NCBI GenBank assembly: GCA_030158285.1
Contig: JAOATF010000010.1
Span: 1-64,000, forward strand
DNA from: Hyphomonadaceae bacterium
GTDB taxonomy: Bacteria; Pseudomonadota; Alphaproteobacteria; Caulobacterales; Hyphomonadaceae
Direction: 5' to 3'
Length of the DNA: 64,000 nt
The number at the start of each line of letters is the position of its first letter. The stretch's first letter is position 1. Made by a program: the position numbers and the translations under genes. Shown in pieces: positions 8,019-16,923 of the stretch. Under the pieces are notes generated by a model. It did no database searches and was not told the origin of the DNA. It worked only from the letters and a program-made list of their open reading frames with translations.

Positions 8019-9515
8019 ATGCGCGCACGTACATCCGGCCTGCTCCTGCTCGCGGCCCTGCTGGCCTCCTGCGCCGCACCGCAACCCGTTGAACCGCAAC
8101 AGCAGGTTGCCCGGCGCCCGAACATCATCGTCATCATCACGGACGATCTCGGCTATGGCGACACCAGCGCCTATGGCAGCAAGCTCATCAACACGCCGAA
8201 CCTCGACGCGATGGCCGCGGACGGCGTGCGCTTCACGCGCGGCTATGTCAGCCACCCCGTCTGCGCGCCCTCGCGCGCCGCGCTGCTCACCGGACGTTAT
8301 CAGGAGCGGTTTGGCTACGAGTTCAATCCCGTCGGTCGTGATCGCGAAGGCGGCGTCGATGTCAGCGAGACCATGGCGCCTGCGCTGATGAAGCAGGCTG
8401 GCTATCGCACCGGCATGATCGGCAAGTGGCATCTTGGCCAGTCGCCCGGCTATCACCCGCTCGATCGCGGCTTCGAGGAGTATTTCGGCATCCTCGCTGG
8501 CGCCTCCAGCTTCATGCTCGACATGAAGGACGGCGACGATGCCTACGTCCCGCCGGGATCGGAAGCCAGCACGCGTGTGCCGGGCAGTTTCGATGAGTCC
8601 GTGAAGCTCACGCCGGTCGAGGAGATGCGCCAGATGCGCGTGAAGGCGCCTGTCTCGCGCGGCCGGGAGGTCGTGGATGAACCGGCCTATCTCACCGAGG
8701 CGTTCACGCGCGAAGCGGTCGACTATATCGGCCGGCACAAGAGCGAGCCGTTCTTCCTCTATATCGCCTACAACGCCCCGCACACGCCGCTGCAGGCGAC
8801 GAAGAAGTATCTCGACCGCTATCGCCATGTCGCAGATCGCGGCCAGCGCATCTACGCGGCGATGGTCTCCGCAGTCGATGACGGTGTCGGCGACCTGCGC
8901 CGCAAGCTTGCGGCAGAGGGCATTGCCGACAACACGCTGATCCTATTCCTCAGCGACAATGGCTGCGCCGCCTACGTCCTCGGCGCCTGCACCAACGCTC
9001 CGCTCAGCGGCTTCAAGGCCGAACACCTCGAAGGGGGTGTGCGTGTCCCCTACATCGCCACCTGGCCCGCCGGCCTTCCGGCCCGCAAGGTGGACGATCG
9101 CATCGTCTCCTCGCTCGATATCCTGCCGACATCGTTGTCGCTCGCCGGCGTGAAGCCGCCGGCCAATCTCGACGGCCAGGACATCACGCAGCTGTTCGCG
9201 TCCGGCGTTACGGTCCCGCAACGCCAGCTCTACTGGCGCGCCGGCCCGACGCAGGCCGTGATCGATGGCGCCTCGAAACTCTGGGTCTCGGAAACCGTGG
9301 AGGCTGATGGCTCAGCCGGCACGCATACGATGCTGTTCGACCTCGCGAAGGATCCCGCCGAGAAAACCAACCTCGCCGCCGAGAACCCCGCCGAGGTCCA
9401 GCGCCTGGGCAAGCTGTTCGCCACCTGGTCCGCCACCCTGTCCGCCTCCCAATGGCCCAGCATGCGCCAGGCCGTCCGCGAGTACGACGGCAAGAAACTG
9501 AAGGTCTACAATTAG
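8019..9515 (+). CDS. Lipoprotein type-I sulfatase
   Basis: A 498-residue sulfatase. I start it at the ATG at 8019 because the resulting N-terminus (RTSGLLLLAALLASCAAP) is a lipoprotein signal with lipobox LASC (lipidated Cys18); the track start 33 codons earlier lacks any export feature. The metal-binding ITDDLGYGD motif, the formylglycine signature CAPSR (Cys82), GKWHLG and LSDNG are all present. The protein is probably attached to a membrane in the periplasm. It is the third Cys-type sulfatase within 9.5 kb. It is transcribed away from the haloalkane dehalogenase, leaving about 170 bp of shared upstream sequence. Confidence 0.92.
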   Translation: MRARTSGLLLLAALLASCAAPQPVEPQQQVARRPNIIVIITDDLGYGDTSAYGSKLINTPNLDAMAADGVRFTRGYVSHPVCAPSRAALLTGRYQERFGYEFNPVGRDREGGVDVSETMAPALMKQAGYRTGMIGKWHLGQSPGYHPLDRGFEEYFGILAGASSFMLDMKDGDDAYVPPGSEASTRVPGSFDESVKLTPVEEMRQMRVKAPVSRGREVVDEPAYLTEAFTREAVDYIGRHKSEPFFLYIAYNAPHTPLQATKKYLDRYRHVADRGQRIYAAMVSAVDDGVGDLRRKLAAEGIADNTLILFLSDNGCAAYVLGACTNAPLSGFKAEHLEGGVRVPYIATWPAGLPARKVDDRIVSSLDILPTSLSLAGVKPPANLDGQDITQLFASGVTVPQRQLYWRAGPTQAVIDGASKLWVSETVEADGSAGTHTMLFDLAKDPAEKTNLAAENPAEVQRLGKLFATWSATLSASQWPSMRQAVREYDGKKLKVYN

Positions 9516-9625
9516 GGCGCACGCGTCAGCTCCATCGCCTCGTCAGAACATGCGATTGGAAATCGACTCGACAATGTTCGTGATATGTTCTTTGTTTGGG
9601 TTCTCGCGCTTCAGGCGGAGGGCCC

Positions 9626-10336
9626 ATGCTTCTGGATACAGGTCACGATATTCCGTCGCCCGCGCAGCCGACGAACACGTTCGTTGCCCTTCGTCCGCCA
9701 AGGCATGTCGCCGAGCAGTTCTATTCGAGAGCAACACGGCTCTGTTCGCGCGCCGGGATTGCCGGACCCCAGCGGCCATCTTTCATTCTGCATATGACCC
9801 TGCTTCCGATCGGTGGATGTCTGGGCCGGCTCCCACACACGCTTCTCGAAAAGATCGATGTCGCAATCGGCATGGTACGATTTCCAGCGATCGACGTGGT
9901 GCTCGATGGGGCTCGCAGCTTTGAGACAAGAAAAGCGAGCGCGCCGTTCGTGTTGGAAGGAGCCGAACTGACAGGCGTTGTCGCACTCCGTTCGGTCTCA
10001 CATGCTGCGCTGCGCGTGAAAGATCTCAATTTTCCGGCGCGAGTCGCCTCCTCGCCTCATATGACGCTTGCCTACGCACGCCACCGCTCTCCGCGCATGA
10101 CGACTGATCCGTTCGGCTGGCGAGCGCGCGAATTCCAGCTCATCGAAAGTTGGGTAGGGCGCACAAAGTATGTCGAGTTGGGGCGTTGGAAGCTCATCGA
10201 CGATGACGTGCCGCCGGAAGGCGCTTCGAGTCCAACCAGCCCTCTTCCAGTCAGCCTGCATCATCCGGATGCTGCCCCGTTCCTCCCGCCCAATCCGGGC
10301 CGCAGGCTCGACTTGGATTCGCGCTTGCGAACATGA
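9626..10336 (+). CDS. 2H phosphoesterase superfamily protein (RNA 2',3'-cyclic phosphodiesterase/LigT-like)
   Basis: The 236-residue product contains the two HxTL signatures that define the 2H phosphoesterase fold: HMTLLP with His56 and HMTLAYA with His145. Family members (LigT/ThpR) hydrolyse 2',3'-cyclic phosphodiesters or ligate 2'-5' RNA ends. The start at 9626 is preferred because GGAGG lies just upstream; the track start is ten codons earlier. The last 40 residues are Pro/Ser-rich and outside the fold. It is a single gene, ending 58 bp before the first tRNA-derived repeat, so it is probably the last gene on the left side of the island array. Confidence 0.8.
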   Translation: MLLDTGHDIPSPAQPTNTFVALRPPRHVAEQFYSRATRLCSRAGIAGPQRPSFILHMTLLPIGGCLGRLPHTLLEKIDVAIGMVRFPAIDVVLDGARSFETRKASAPFVLEGAELTGVVALRSVSHAALRVKDLNFPARVASSPHMTLAYARHRSPRMTTDPFGWRAREFQLIESWVGRTKYVELGRWKLIDDDVPPEGASSPTSPLPVSLHHPDAAPFLPPNPGRRLDLDSRLRT

Positions 10337-10394
10337 CTGCCGGCCCTGCAGATCGAGGCGGGCGAGGAAAACTCGTTGGGATGAGCGGGGAAGA

Positions 10395-10439
10395 TGGTGC
10401 TGCCTAGGTGACTTGAACACCTGACCCCCGCATTACGAA
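10395..10439 (-). repeat. att-like repeat 1: 3' part of tRNA-Thr(CGU)
   Basis: Read on the minus strand, the 45 bp give an anticodon loop TTCGTAA (anticodon CGU), a T-arm AGGTG-TTCAAGT-CACCT, and a 3' acceptor strand AGGCAGC-A-CCA. The sequence to the right (ATTACATATG...) cannot form the 5' anticodon stem, so this is a tRNA fragment typical of an island end and not a gene. Confidence 0.8.
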
Positions 10440-10646
10440 ATTACATATGTAATCTATCCTAGTGTTTCGTGCTGACAGAGCGCGTGGCAGATTCTGCCAA
10501 CAAATCCTCGCGTTAGAGGCGACTGTCGCTCTCATGTGTTTCCTGCTGTTTCCTCAAATCACCCCGAGTTCCCCGCTCCGGTGTTTACTATGTGCTTCCA
10601 AATCTGACCCTCGCATTAGTTCACGACGGGCAAACGGAGGCTCGCC
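10440..10646. promoter_or_regulatory. Conserved integrase leader 1
   Basis: A roughly 200-bp noncoding leader shared with the other two elements. Landmarks are CAGATTCTGCCAACAAATCC, GTGTTTCCTGCTGTTTCCTC and ATGTGCTTCC, then CTGACCCTCGCATTA (10604-10618), which repeats the core of the att-like sequence, and a GGAGG Shine-Dalgarno before the GTG start of the integrase. The short TTTCCT/GTGCTTCC reiterations may be integrase arm-type binding sites. That role is inference; the conservation among the three copies is seen directly. Confidence 0.55.
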
Positions 10647-11897
10647 GTGAAGCTAACGAAACGCACCATCGAAGCGCTACCGGCGTCAAAGCACGCGCGC
10701 ATTGTGTTTGACGAAGAGCTGCCAGGATTTGGCGTGCGGACAGCTCCTTCGGGGCGCAAGACTTTCGTCGTTCAGTACCGCGTAGGCGGCGGCCGTGGAG
10801 GCCGGCAGCGCCGCGTATCTGTAGGGACGTTCGGCACCATCACGCCAGAGGACGCGCGAACTGAAGCGAAGAAGATATTGGCCCGCGCCCATCTCGGTGA
10901 TGACTTCGCCGACCAGCGCGACAAGACCCGCAACGCGCGGACGGTCAGCGAACTCATTGACGAGTGGTCCAAAGGCGGAGCGCTTATCAACCGGCGCACC
11001 GGCGCCAAGCGACAGCAGGTCAATATCAACAACGACATTGCTTTGGCCAATCACCATCTGAAGCCTCTGATCGGCAATCGCACGCTGCAAAGCCTGTCCA
11101 AGGGCGACATTCAACTCCTGCGTAACCGGATCGCTGGGGGCGATTCCAGCGTAACGCGAAAAGGCCGTCGACGCGGCAAGATCAACGTCACCGGCGGGGA
11201 GGGAACTGCGACCAGAACGATCCGGCTGTTCTCGTCGATCCTGTCCTACGCGGTCGACATGGAACTGATCCCGCGGAATCCTGCCCTTGGCGTCAGGCTA
11301 CCGCCGGGCGGCCAGCGGCATCGCTACCTGTCGGCGGATGAGCTTCGCCGGTTGGGAGAGGTTCTCGAAACACCCGCGTCCACCACGACAGCGGGCACAG
11401 CGGCTATCATCCTGCGCCTGCTCATCCTTACCGGTGCGCGGCGCGGCGAGATCGAAGGCTTGAAATGGTCTGAGGTCGATTTCAACTTTGGCATGCTGCG
11501 CAAGAAGACCAGCAAGACGGGAGCGAAGGTCATCCCGCTGGCTCGGGTTGCGGTCGAGATTCTCGAAGAGCAAAGGCGCTGGATAGACCGCAGCCAGGTC
11601 TGGGTCTTTCCCGCGCACCGTGGCGCAGGACACTTCGATGGCCTGAATAAGGAATGGCATCGCGTCCGCAAGTTGGCCGGGATCGACGACGTTCGTATTC
11701 ACGATCTCAGGCATACATTCGCGAGTGTTGGCGCCGGCGGCGGTGTCGGGCTGCCTCTGATTGGTGGGATCCTCGGGCATCGCCAAGCGTCGACGACGCA
11801 ACGCTATGCGCACCTGGCCGATGGGCCTCTGCGCACGGCGGCTGATTTGATTGGTAGTGAGTTGGCAGCGGCGCTGGCCGGGGCCTCGCTCCGGTAA
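10647..11897 (+). CDS. int: Tyrosine recombinase/integrase 1 (DUF4102 type)
   Basis: A 416-residue site-specific recombinase. The N-terminus (LTKRTIEALPA...LPGFGVR) is the arm-binding DUF4102 domain of P4/prophage-type integrases, followed by a SAM-like core-binding region and the catalytic domain. Catalytic residues are visible as Arg265 in TGARRGEIEG, His352 and Arg355 in HDLRH, His378 in GHRQ and Tyr387 in TTQRYAHL. The start is GTG at 10647 with GGAGG upstream. It sits about 210 bp inside the tRNA-derived repeat, as expected for an island that integrates at the 3' end of that tRNA. It is closely related to integrase 2 and more distantly to integrase 3. Confidence 0.95.
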   Translation: MKLTKRTIEALPASKHARIVFDEELPGFGVRTAPSGRKTFVVQYRVGGGRGGRQRRVSVGTFGTITPEDARTEAKKILARAHLGDDFADQRDKTRNARTVSELIDEWSKGGALINRRTGAKRQQVNINNDIALANHHLKPLIGNRTLQSLSKGDIQLLRNRIAGGDSSVTRKGRRRGKINVTGGEGTATRTIRLFSSILSYAVDMELIPRNPALGVRLPPGGQRHRYLSADELRRLGEVLETPASTTTAGTAAIILRLLILTGARRGEIEGLKWSEVDFNFGMLRKKTSKTGAKVIPLARVAVEILEEQRRWIDRSQVWVFPAHRGAGHFDGLNKEWHRVRKLAGIDDVRIHDLRHTFASVGAGGGVGLPLIGGILGHRQASTTQRYAHLADGPLRTAADLIGSELAAALAGASLR

Positions 11898-12074
11898 GGA
11901 TACGCAGTCGCCTTGAGCGTGAACAAGCGCCAGATGCGGTCCCCTTGGTTTGCCGCGAAATCAATCTCGCAGCGCTCCTATCGACGCCCTGACTCCGCGC
12001 CGGTTCACGGTCCCGCGCCCGAAACACTCCGCCAGCGAATTTGCACCGCGTCAGTGGACGCCGACTGAGCGGCG

Positions 12075-13247
12075 CTATGGATCATCGCTCGGAGCCGCAT
12101 CACTTAGAAGGTCGAGGTATCGACGATAGGCGTAGACGCGTCCGCGCTTCTTGCCAGTGACCTCGGCCACCATGCCCAGCTTCACCAACTGATCGAGCGC
12201 AGCATTGACCGTAGGCAGAGCCAGCCCACTTTTCTTCCGCGCTCCTGGCGCTGTCGCGTAGGGGCTGGTTTGTAGCAATTCATGTACGCGGAGGACGGAG
12301 TTTGGTGCGGCGGCTTCTGCGCCAATCCGCTGGCGGTCTTCTTGAAACAGCGCAACGATTTTGTTGGCAGTTTGGAACGCCTGGTTTGCGGTGTCGGCGA
12401 TGCCCTCGAGGAAGAACTCGAGCCACGCCTCCCAGGCGCCTCGCTCGCGTACTTCTTGTAGCAGGCGATAGTAAGTCTCGCGGTGCTGCTTGAAGTAAAG
12501 GCTGAGGTAAAGAAGCGGCGCACGCAGGACACCGCGTTCGCACAGGTACAGCGTGATCAAGAGACGACCCAAGCGCCCGTTGCCGTCGAGAAATGGGTGT
12601 ATGGTCTCGAATTGCACGTGTGCGAGGCCAGCCTTGATCAAAGGCGGTAAGCGATCCTTCTTTTCATACAGAAATGACTCCAAATCATGGAGCGCAGGCA
12701 TTACCTCTTGCGGAGGGGGCGGGACGAACATCGCATTGCCGGGCCGTGTGCCCCCGATCCAATTTTGCGACGTGCGAAAAGCGCCTGGTTGCTTCGTCAT
12801 GCCCCGGCCGCTCGCCATCAGCTTCTCATGCATCTCGCGTATCAGCCTTAGCGAGAGGGGCAGCTTGGACAGGCGAGCGAGTCCATGCTCCATCGCAGCG
12901 ATGTAGTTGGAGACCTCGCGGATATCGTCGACCGGTGCGCCAGCTGCCGCGTCGCTTTCGAAGCGCAGGAGATCGTTCAGCGTGGACTGCGTCCCTTCGA
13001 TCTGGGACGATAAGACCGCCTCTTTTCGCACGTACATGTAGAGGAAGAGGCTGGTGTCTGGGACAAGCGCCGTAATGCCGTCTAGCCGTCCCACCGCTCG
13101 ATCGGCTTCGCTAAGAGGTCCCAAGAGTGAAAGGAGGTCGAGTTGCGGCACAGGCGGCAAGGGCGGCGGCACGAATGCCCGGACCTTCTCGCCAGCGACA
13201 GCAGTGCTGACATAGCGCCCTAGGCGCGGATTTGCGGTCTTTGGCAC
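12075..13247 (-). CDS. Fic family protein (class II, putative AMP-transferase)
   Basis: A 390-residue Fic protein. The active-site motif HPFLDGNGRLGR is complete, with the catalytic His and the anion-binding loop. N-terminal to it, SSQIEG fits the inhibitory (S/T)xxxE(G/N) motif placed before the Fic core in class II proteins. The last 80 residues look like a winged helix (LALPTVNAALDQLVKLGMV). Fic enzymes transfer AMP or related groups to Ser/Thr/Tyr of target proteins, and this type is usually self-inhibited. The target is unknown. It is a single gene, convergent with integrase 1 across 177 bp of unremarkable sequence, with AT-rich repeated half-sites just upstream of its start that suggest autoregulation through its C-terminal domain. 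Confidence 0.9.
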   Translation of the reverse strand: MPKTANPRLGRYVSTAVAGEKVRAFVPPPLPPVPQLDLLSLLGPLSEADRAVGRLDGITALVPDTSLFLYMYVRKEAVLSSQIEGTQSTLNDLLRFESDAAAGAPVDDIREVSNYIAAMEHGLARLSKLPLSLRLIREMHEKLMASGRGMTKQPGAFRTSQNWIGGTRPGNAMFVPPPPQEVMPALHDLESFLYEKKDRLPPLIKAGLAHVQFETIHPFLDGNGRLGRLLITLYLCERGVLRAPLLYLSLYFKQHRETYYRLLQEVRERGAWEAWLEFFLEGIADTANQAFQTANKIVALFQEDRQRIGAEAAAPNSVLRVHELLQTSPYATAPGARKKSGLALPTVNAALDQLVKLGMVAEVTGKKRGRVYAYRRYLDLLSDAAPSDDP

Positions 13248-13271
13248 GCTGGCTCCGTAATAATCGGAGCC

Positions 13272-13335
13272 TTATTAGCGCGATTCACTAATAAAGAAAA
13301 CCGCCATATATCTTATTAGTGAAAATGCTTACTAA
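13272..13335. promoter_or_regulatory. Inverted TTATTAG half-sites upstream of fic
   Basis: The AT-rich stretch contains TTATTAG-N9-CTAATAA (13272-13294), then TTATTAGTG (13313-13321), the inverse of CACTAATAA (13286-13294), then ACTAA (13331). It lies 25-88 bp upstream of the fic start and contrasts with its GC-rich surroundings. An operator/promoter for fic is the likely use; the binding protein is not shown. Confidence 0.45.
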
Positions 13336-13572
13336 AGCTAGCGTTCTTAAGCCCGCGAGACCGTCACACGGCTGACTCCTAGGTCGCCATTTTCGCGTTT
13401 TCCTTCGTCAGACAAAGGCCTGCAGACTTTCCAGCCCCGCATCAGTGTTGGCATTGCTGAAGGCGTCCGGCGTGGTCGATGGCCACTCCACCACCGACAT
13501 TCCTACGCACTCGGCCAACCCGATCAGCGAAAAGCGCCGGCTTGAGACCTGCTGCTCAATCATTTCGGCCGC

Positions 13573-13890
13573 TGTCACCGTCCATATCTCTGGCGGAAGC
13601 CGCTCGGCGAGTATCCGCAGCTGGCGTCGACGGGGCAGGCGCCGACGGGGTGCGAGAACTATGGAGGTCCGGTCGCAACGGCCGGCGGGATCGTGGTGAT
13701 TGCAGCCACAACCTGCGATCGCCTGATCCGGGCGGTCGACAGCAAGACTGGCGCGCAACTCTGGTCGGCGGGACTGCCCTTTGCGGGAAATGCAACGCCC
13801 GCCACCTACATGAGTGAGGGCCGGCAGTTCTTCGTTGTCGCAACAAGCGGCGGCAAGGATCTTCCTACGTGGCGTTCGCCCTACAGAAGT
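13573..13890 (+). pseudogene. Fragment of a PQQ-dependent (quinoprotein) dehydrogenase, C-terminal end
   Basis: In one plus-strand frame this reads LWRKPLGEYP, then GCENYGGPVATAGG, VIAATTCDRLIRAVD, GAQLWSAGLP, ATPATYM and GRQFFVVATSGG. These segments match the last beta-propeller blade of membrane-bound PQQ glucose/alcohol dehydrogenases. No start codon or N-terminal two-thirds exists, and the frame runs on into unrelated sequence after GGKD, so it cannot be functional. The track ORF 13693-14058 covers only part of it. Part of the same fragment recurs at 36368, see the repeat entries. Confidence 0.75.
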
Positions 13891-14163
13891 GATTGCCGTC
13901 GAGCGCGCTCCGAAAGTCGAGGGCTGATCCTTGGCGACCGACCGCTATCGGCGACGCCTCGTCGAGTTCTCTGGACCCGCGTGAGTGGCCGGAGTTGCTC
14001 GTCAAGGAGGGCCCGCGTGCACAAGATGCAGCCGAACCGACCTTCCAATAGTCCCTGACGTCGAAACAATCCGAGCACAGTATTGATGGCCTTGCGGCCG
14101 ACGCCTGGCATCTCCGCGAGCTCGGGCTGGCGAATATCCAGTGGCAGACCCTCTTCGCGCTAC
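13808..14163. repeat. Degenerate duplication, copy 1 (dehydrogenase end + Crp-like end)
   Basis: Bases from GAGTGAGGGCCGGCAGTTCT onward match those starting at 36368, first almost identically for about 150 bp and then more loosely through the 3' half of a Crp-like gene. The two copies lie about 22.5 kb apart in the same orientation inside element 1. Confidence 0.75.
13996..14160 (-). pseudogene. Remnant of Crp/Fnr-family regulator C-terminus
   Basis: The minus-strand frame reads REEGLPLDIRQPELAEM, then RKAINTVLGLFRRQGLLEGRFG and CTRALL. This matches the helix-turn-helix end of the intact Crp-like gene at 36584-37231 residue by residue with scattered changes, and the original stop is lost. 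There is no cyclic-nucleotide-binding domain, and the upstream sequence breaks off at about 14160. It is therefore a broken copy. Confidence 0.75.
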
Positions 14164-14214
14164 CTCGCTGCCCTAAATAAAGCAGCTGGTTTTCATGTGA
14201 TTCATGACGAGGTC

Positions 14215-15561
14215 CTACGTCGGGGATTGATCCGCGGGACGCGTCGCTTCAGCAATCCGCAGAAAAAGTAGTGCGCCTGCGGCGATGAGAGAACCGGCGC
14301 CCATCACGATGGCCACAGCCTGCAAGCCGTTTCCTGCCTGAAACAACAGGCCCGCAAGAATTGGAGCAAAAGCTGCCCCGCCGCGACCAACGCCAATGGC
14401 AAAACCCGTGCCGCCGGCCCGCAACTGGGTAGGGAAGACTCGCGCGAGGACAGAATAAAGCCCGACGATTCCCGCTTCGGTGAAAAAGCCTGCTCCGCCG
14501 GCCATCAGCGCCAACTGACCAAGATCATCCGGGCCGCGTCCAAACACGGCAACTGCGGTCGCGGAGAGAAAAAGCGCGGCCAGTGTCAGTGGCTTCAACC
14601 CATATCGCAATGTCAGCAATCCGAACAACGCCCCGCCCAACGCCCCGCCGACATTGGCCCAAACCAGCACCCCTGCCGCCAGCTCCGGAGCGAAGCCCAT
14701 ATCGGCAACGATCTTGGGCGTCCATTTCAGGATGAAGTAGAAGGTGGTGATGTGCCCGAAATACGCGATGGTTACGAGTAGCGTGGTCGCCATCAGGCTG
14801 GGCGAGAACAGCGCAGCGAGTGAGGCCTTGGCCGCTCCCGCATCGATCTTTGGCAGCGCATCGAGAGCGACATGGCGCATCCGCGCCAGCGTCTTGTTGA
14901 TCCGTTCAAGCGCGTTTGCGGGTTGCTTCTTCGCCAGATAGTCGACCGATTCGGGAACGAAAAACAAAACGAGTGGAATGAACAGCGCGGTAACAATGGC
15001 GCCGAATTCAAACACTGTTCGCCAATGTCCTGCATCAAGCAATTGCGCAGCGACGGCCCCGCCAATCACGGCGCCCACCGGATAGCCGATCACCATCAGC
15101 GCAAGGCACAGGCTGCGACGGCGGGAATTGGAAAACTCGGCGGCGACCGCATTGGTCGCGGCAAGCATTCCGCCGATCCCCAACCCGGTCAACACGCGCC
15201 AGATCGAGAGGCTGGTTACATCCTGCGCTGTGCCTGCCATGAGCATGCCGAATGTCATCACGACAAGGCAACCAAGCATCGTCGGGCGGCGACCAATTCG
15301 GTCTGCCAGATTGCCAAGCAGAATCGACCCGGCCGCCATGCCAATCAATTCCATCGACAAAACGAATCCCAGTGCGGCGCTGTCAATACCCCAGTCGGCG
15401 GCAATGCCAGGGGACGCGAAACTGATGGCGAGAACGTCGAACCCGTCGAGCCCGTTCAGTCCCACCGTTGTCGCAATCGCGCCGACCTGCAGGCGCGACA
15501 TTGGCCGAGGGCCGAGAATGTCGACGGCCCCATCGCTTTGCTCCGTGATCACCCCGGCCAT
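14215..15561 (-). CDS. MFS transporter, AAHS-like; candidate urocanate/histidine-related uptake
   Basis: A 448-residue major facilitator with 12 predicted transmembrane segments. The signature GNLADRIGRRP in the loop between helices 2 and 3 and the N-terminal GLDGFDVLAISFASP resemble the aromatic-acid:H+ symporter (AAHS) group. It is the last gene of the minus-strand hut operon, 29 bp after the amidohydrolase. Uptake of histidine, urocanate or a histidine derivative is inferred from position only; the AAHS family usually carries aromatic carboxylates, and urocanate would be chemically plausible. Confidence 0.85.
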   Translation of the reverse strand: MAGVITEQSDGAVDILGPRPMSRLQVGAIATTVGLNGLDGFDVLAISFASPGIAADWGIDSAALGFVLSMELIGMAAGSILLGNLADRIGRRPTMLGCLVVMTFGMLMAGTAQDVTSLSIWRVLTGLGIGGMLAATNAVAAEFSNSRRRSLCLALMVIGYPVGAVIGGAVAAQLLDAGHWRTVFEFGAIVTALFIPLVLFFVPESVDYLAKKQPANALERINKTLARMRHVALDALPKIDAGAAKASLAALFSPSLMATTLLVTIAYFGHITTFYFILKWTPKIVADMGFAPELAAGVLVWANVGGALGGALFGLLTLRYGLKPLTLAALFLSATAVAVFGRGPDDLGQLALMAGGAGFFTEAGIVGLYSVLARVFPTQLRAGGTGFAIGVGRGGAAFAPILAGLLFQAGNGLQAVAIVMGAGSLIAAGALLFLRIAEATRPADQSPT

Positions 15562-15590
15562 GTTGCTCCCCTAACGCTCACGTTCTCGAG

Positions 15591-16895
15591 TTACTGAACG
15601 CCCGTGGGTGCGCCATCCTGGCGGACAACAGTTCCGCCCTTCATCACGAAACTGATTTGCCCCAGCAAAGCCGGCGACTGCAGCGGATTGCCCCTGACAG
15701 CCACCAGATCAGCGTAGCGGCCCTGTTGCACGGACCCGATATCGTTCGCAGCCCCCAGCAATTCCGCCGCGTTGCGCGTTGCCGACAGAATAGCCTCCAT
15801 GGGAGACATGCCACCTTCGATGAACAGGCGAAACTCGGTGCTGTGATCTCCTTCGCCGAGGTCGGTGCCATAGACGATACGAACGCCGGACTTGAGCAAC
15901 GCCGGGAAATTCTGCTTGGGAAGCAGATCGTTCGCCATCTCCTTCGCCGCCGTGCCTGGACGAAGCAATTCGGGCGTATCACGGGCAACCTTGTAGAACA
16001 CGTCATAGACGGTCAGCGTGGGGACGAGGAAAGTACCATTGGCCTTCATCAGCGCCAGGCTTTCGGGTGAAGCAAAGGAGCCGTGCTCTATGGAATCGAC
16101 TTGCGCATGTACGGCCGCGTCGATCGCGGCCGAAGGGTAGGCATGCGCCGCTACCTTCATTCCAAGGCTGTGCGCCGTGGTGATGACGGCGATGATTTCA
16201 TCATCGTCCATAAGCTTGCGCCGCGGATCATCGCCCGCTGACGCGATGCCGCCCGACGGCATGATCTTGATCAGATCGGCTCCACGTCGCTTATGCTCGC
16301 GTACCCGCGCCCGCGCCTGATCGGGGGAGTCGACAATGCTGTTGGTCCAACCTGGATGGGAAAGCTGCGGGTCCATCCCATAGCGCGCATCGCCGTGCCC
16401 GGCGGTCGGCCCCAATGCTTCAAGCGAGACCCACAGCCGGGGTCCTGGGACTTTGCCGCTGTCGATGGCATTGCGCAGCGCCACCGTATCCGGTCCGCCG
16501 CCAACATCACGCGCGGCAGTGAAGCCTTGCTGCAGCATCGCAGCGCCAAATTTTGCTCCATCAAACGCGCGATCGATGTCCGAATGGGTCAGCCAGTCTT
16601 CGACCATATTCGCGCGGCTTGGCAGTTTGGCGGCGATATGGACATGGGCGTCGATGAAGCCGGGCATAACCGTCGAATTCGAGAGATCAAGCACCTTTGC
16701 ACCTCTTGGCGTGACGAAGCCTGGTGCGATGGATGTTATCCGATCGTCCGTGATCAGGATCGACACCCGCTGACGGGGGGAGGATGAGACCCCGTCGATG
16801 AGCGTTCCGGCATGGATCACGACATCAAGAGCCATGGCCTGGCCTGCAGCAGCGAAGAACAGGCCTACCCCCAGAAATAGTTGTCGAAGCCGCAT
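15591..16895 (-). CDS. Exported amidohydrolase (imidazolonepropionase-like / Xaa-dipeptidase type)
   Basis: A roughly 434-residue metal-dependent amidohydrolase with a signal peptide (RLRQLFLGVGLFFAAAGQAMA). The alternative start at 16907 adds four residues. The metal-binding DAHVHI follows strand 1, AAHAYP and IEHGSF carry further His ligands, and YGTDLGEGDH holds the final Asp. Relatives are annotated as imidazolonepropionase-like proteins, and characterised ones are often Xaa-Pro/Xaa-Arg-type dipeptidases. It is 16-28 bp downstream of hutU in the hut operon but is distinct from hutI. Periplasmic release of histidine from a dipeptide or N-acyl compound is a reasonable guess, not shown. Confidence 0.85.
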   Translation of the reverse strand: MRLRQLFLGVGLFFAAAGQAMALDVVIHAGTLIDGVSSSPRQRVSILITDDRITSIAPGFVTPRGAKVLDLSNSTVMPGFIDAHVHIAAKLPSRANMVEDWLTHSDIDRAFDGAKFGAAMLQQGFTAARDVGGGPDTVALRNAIDSGKVPGPRLWVSLEALGPTAGHGDARYGMDPQLSHPGWTNSIVDSPDQARARVREHKRRGADLIKIMPSGGIASAGDDPRRKLMDDDEIIAVITTAHSLGMKVAAHAYPSAAIDAAVHAQVDSIEHGSFASPESLALMKANGTFLVPTLTVYDVFYKVARDTPELLRPGTAAKEMANDLLPKQNFPALLKSGVRIVYGTDLGEGDHSTEFRLFIEGGMSPMEAILSATRNAAELLGAANDIGSVQQGRYADLVAVRGNPLQSPALLGQISFVMKGGTVVRQDGAPTGVQ

Positions 16896-16923
16896 GCGTC
16901 TCCCCATGAGATTTTGCTCAGTG

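Noticed and set aside
10395-10439. Intact tRNA gene at the repeats
   Set aside because: Only the anticodon loop and 3' half are present in all three copies; the 5' flanks cannot pair.
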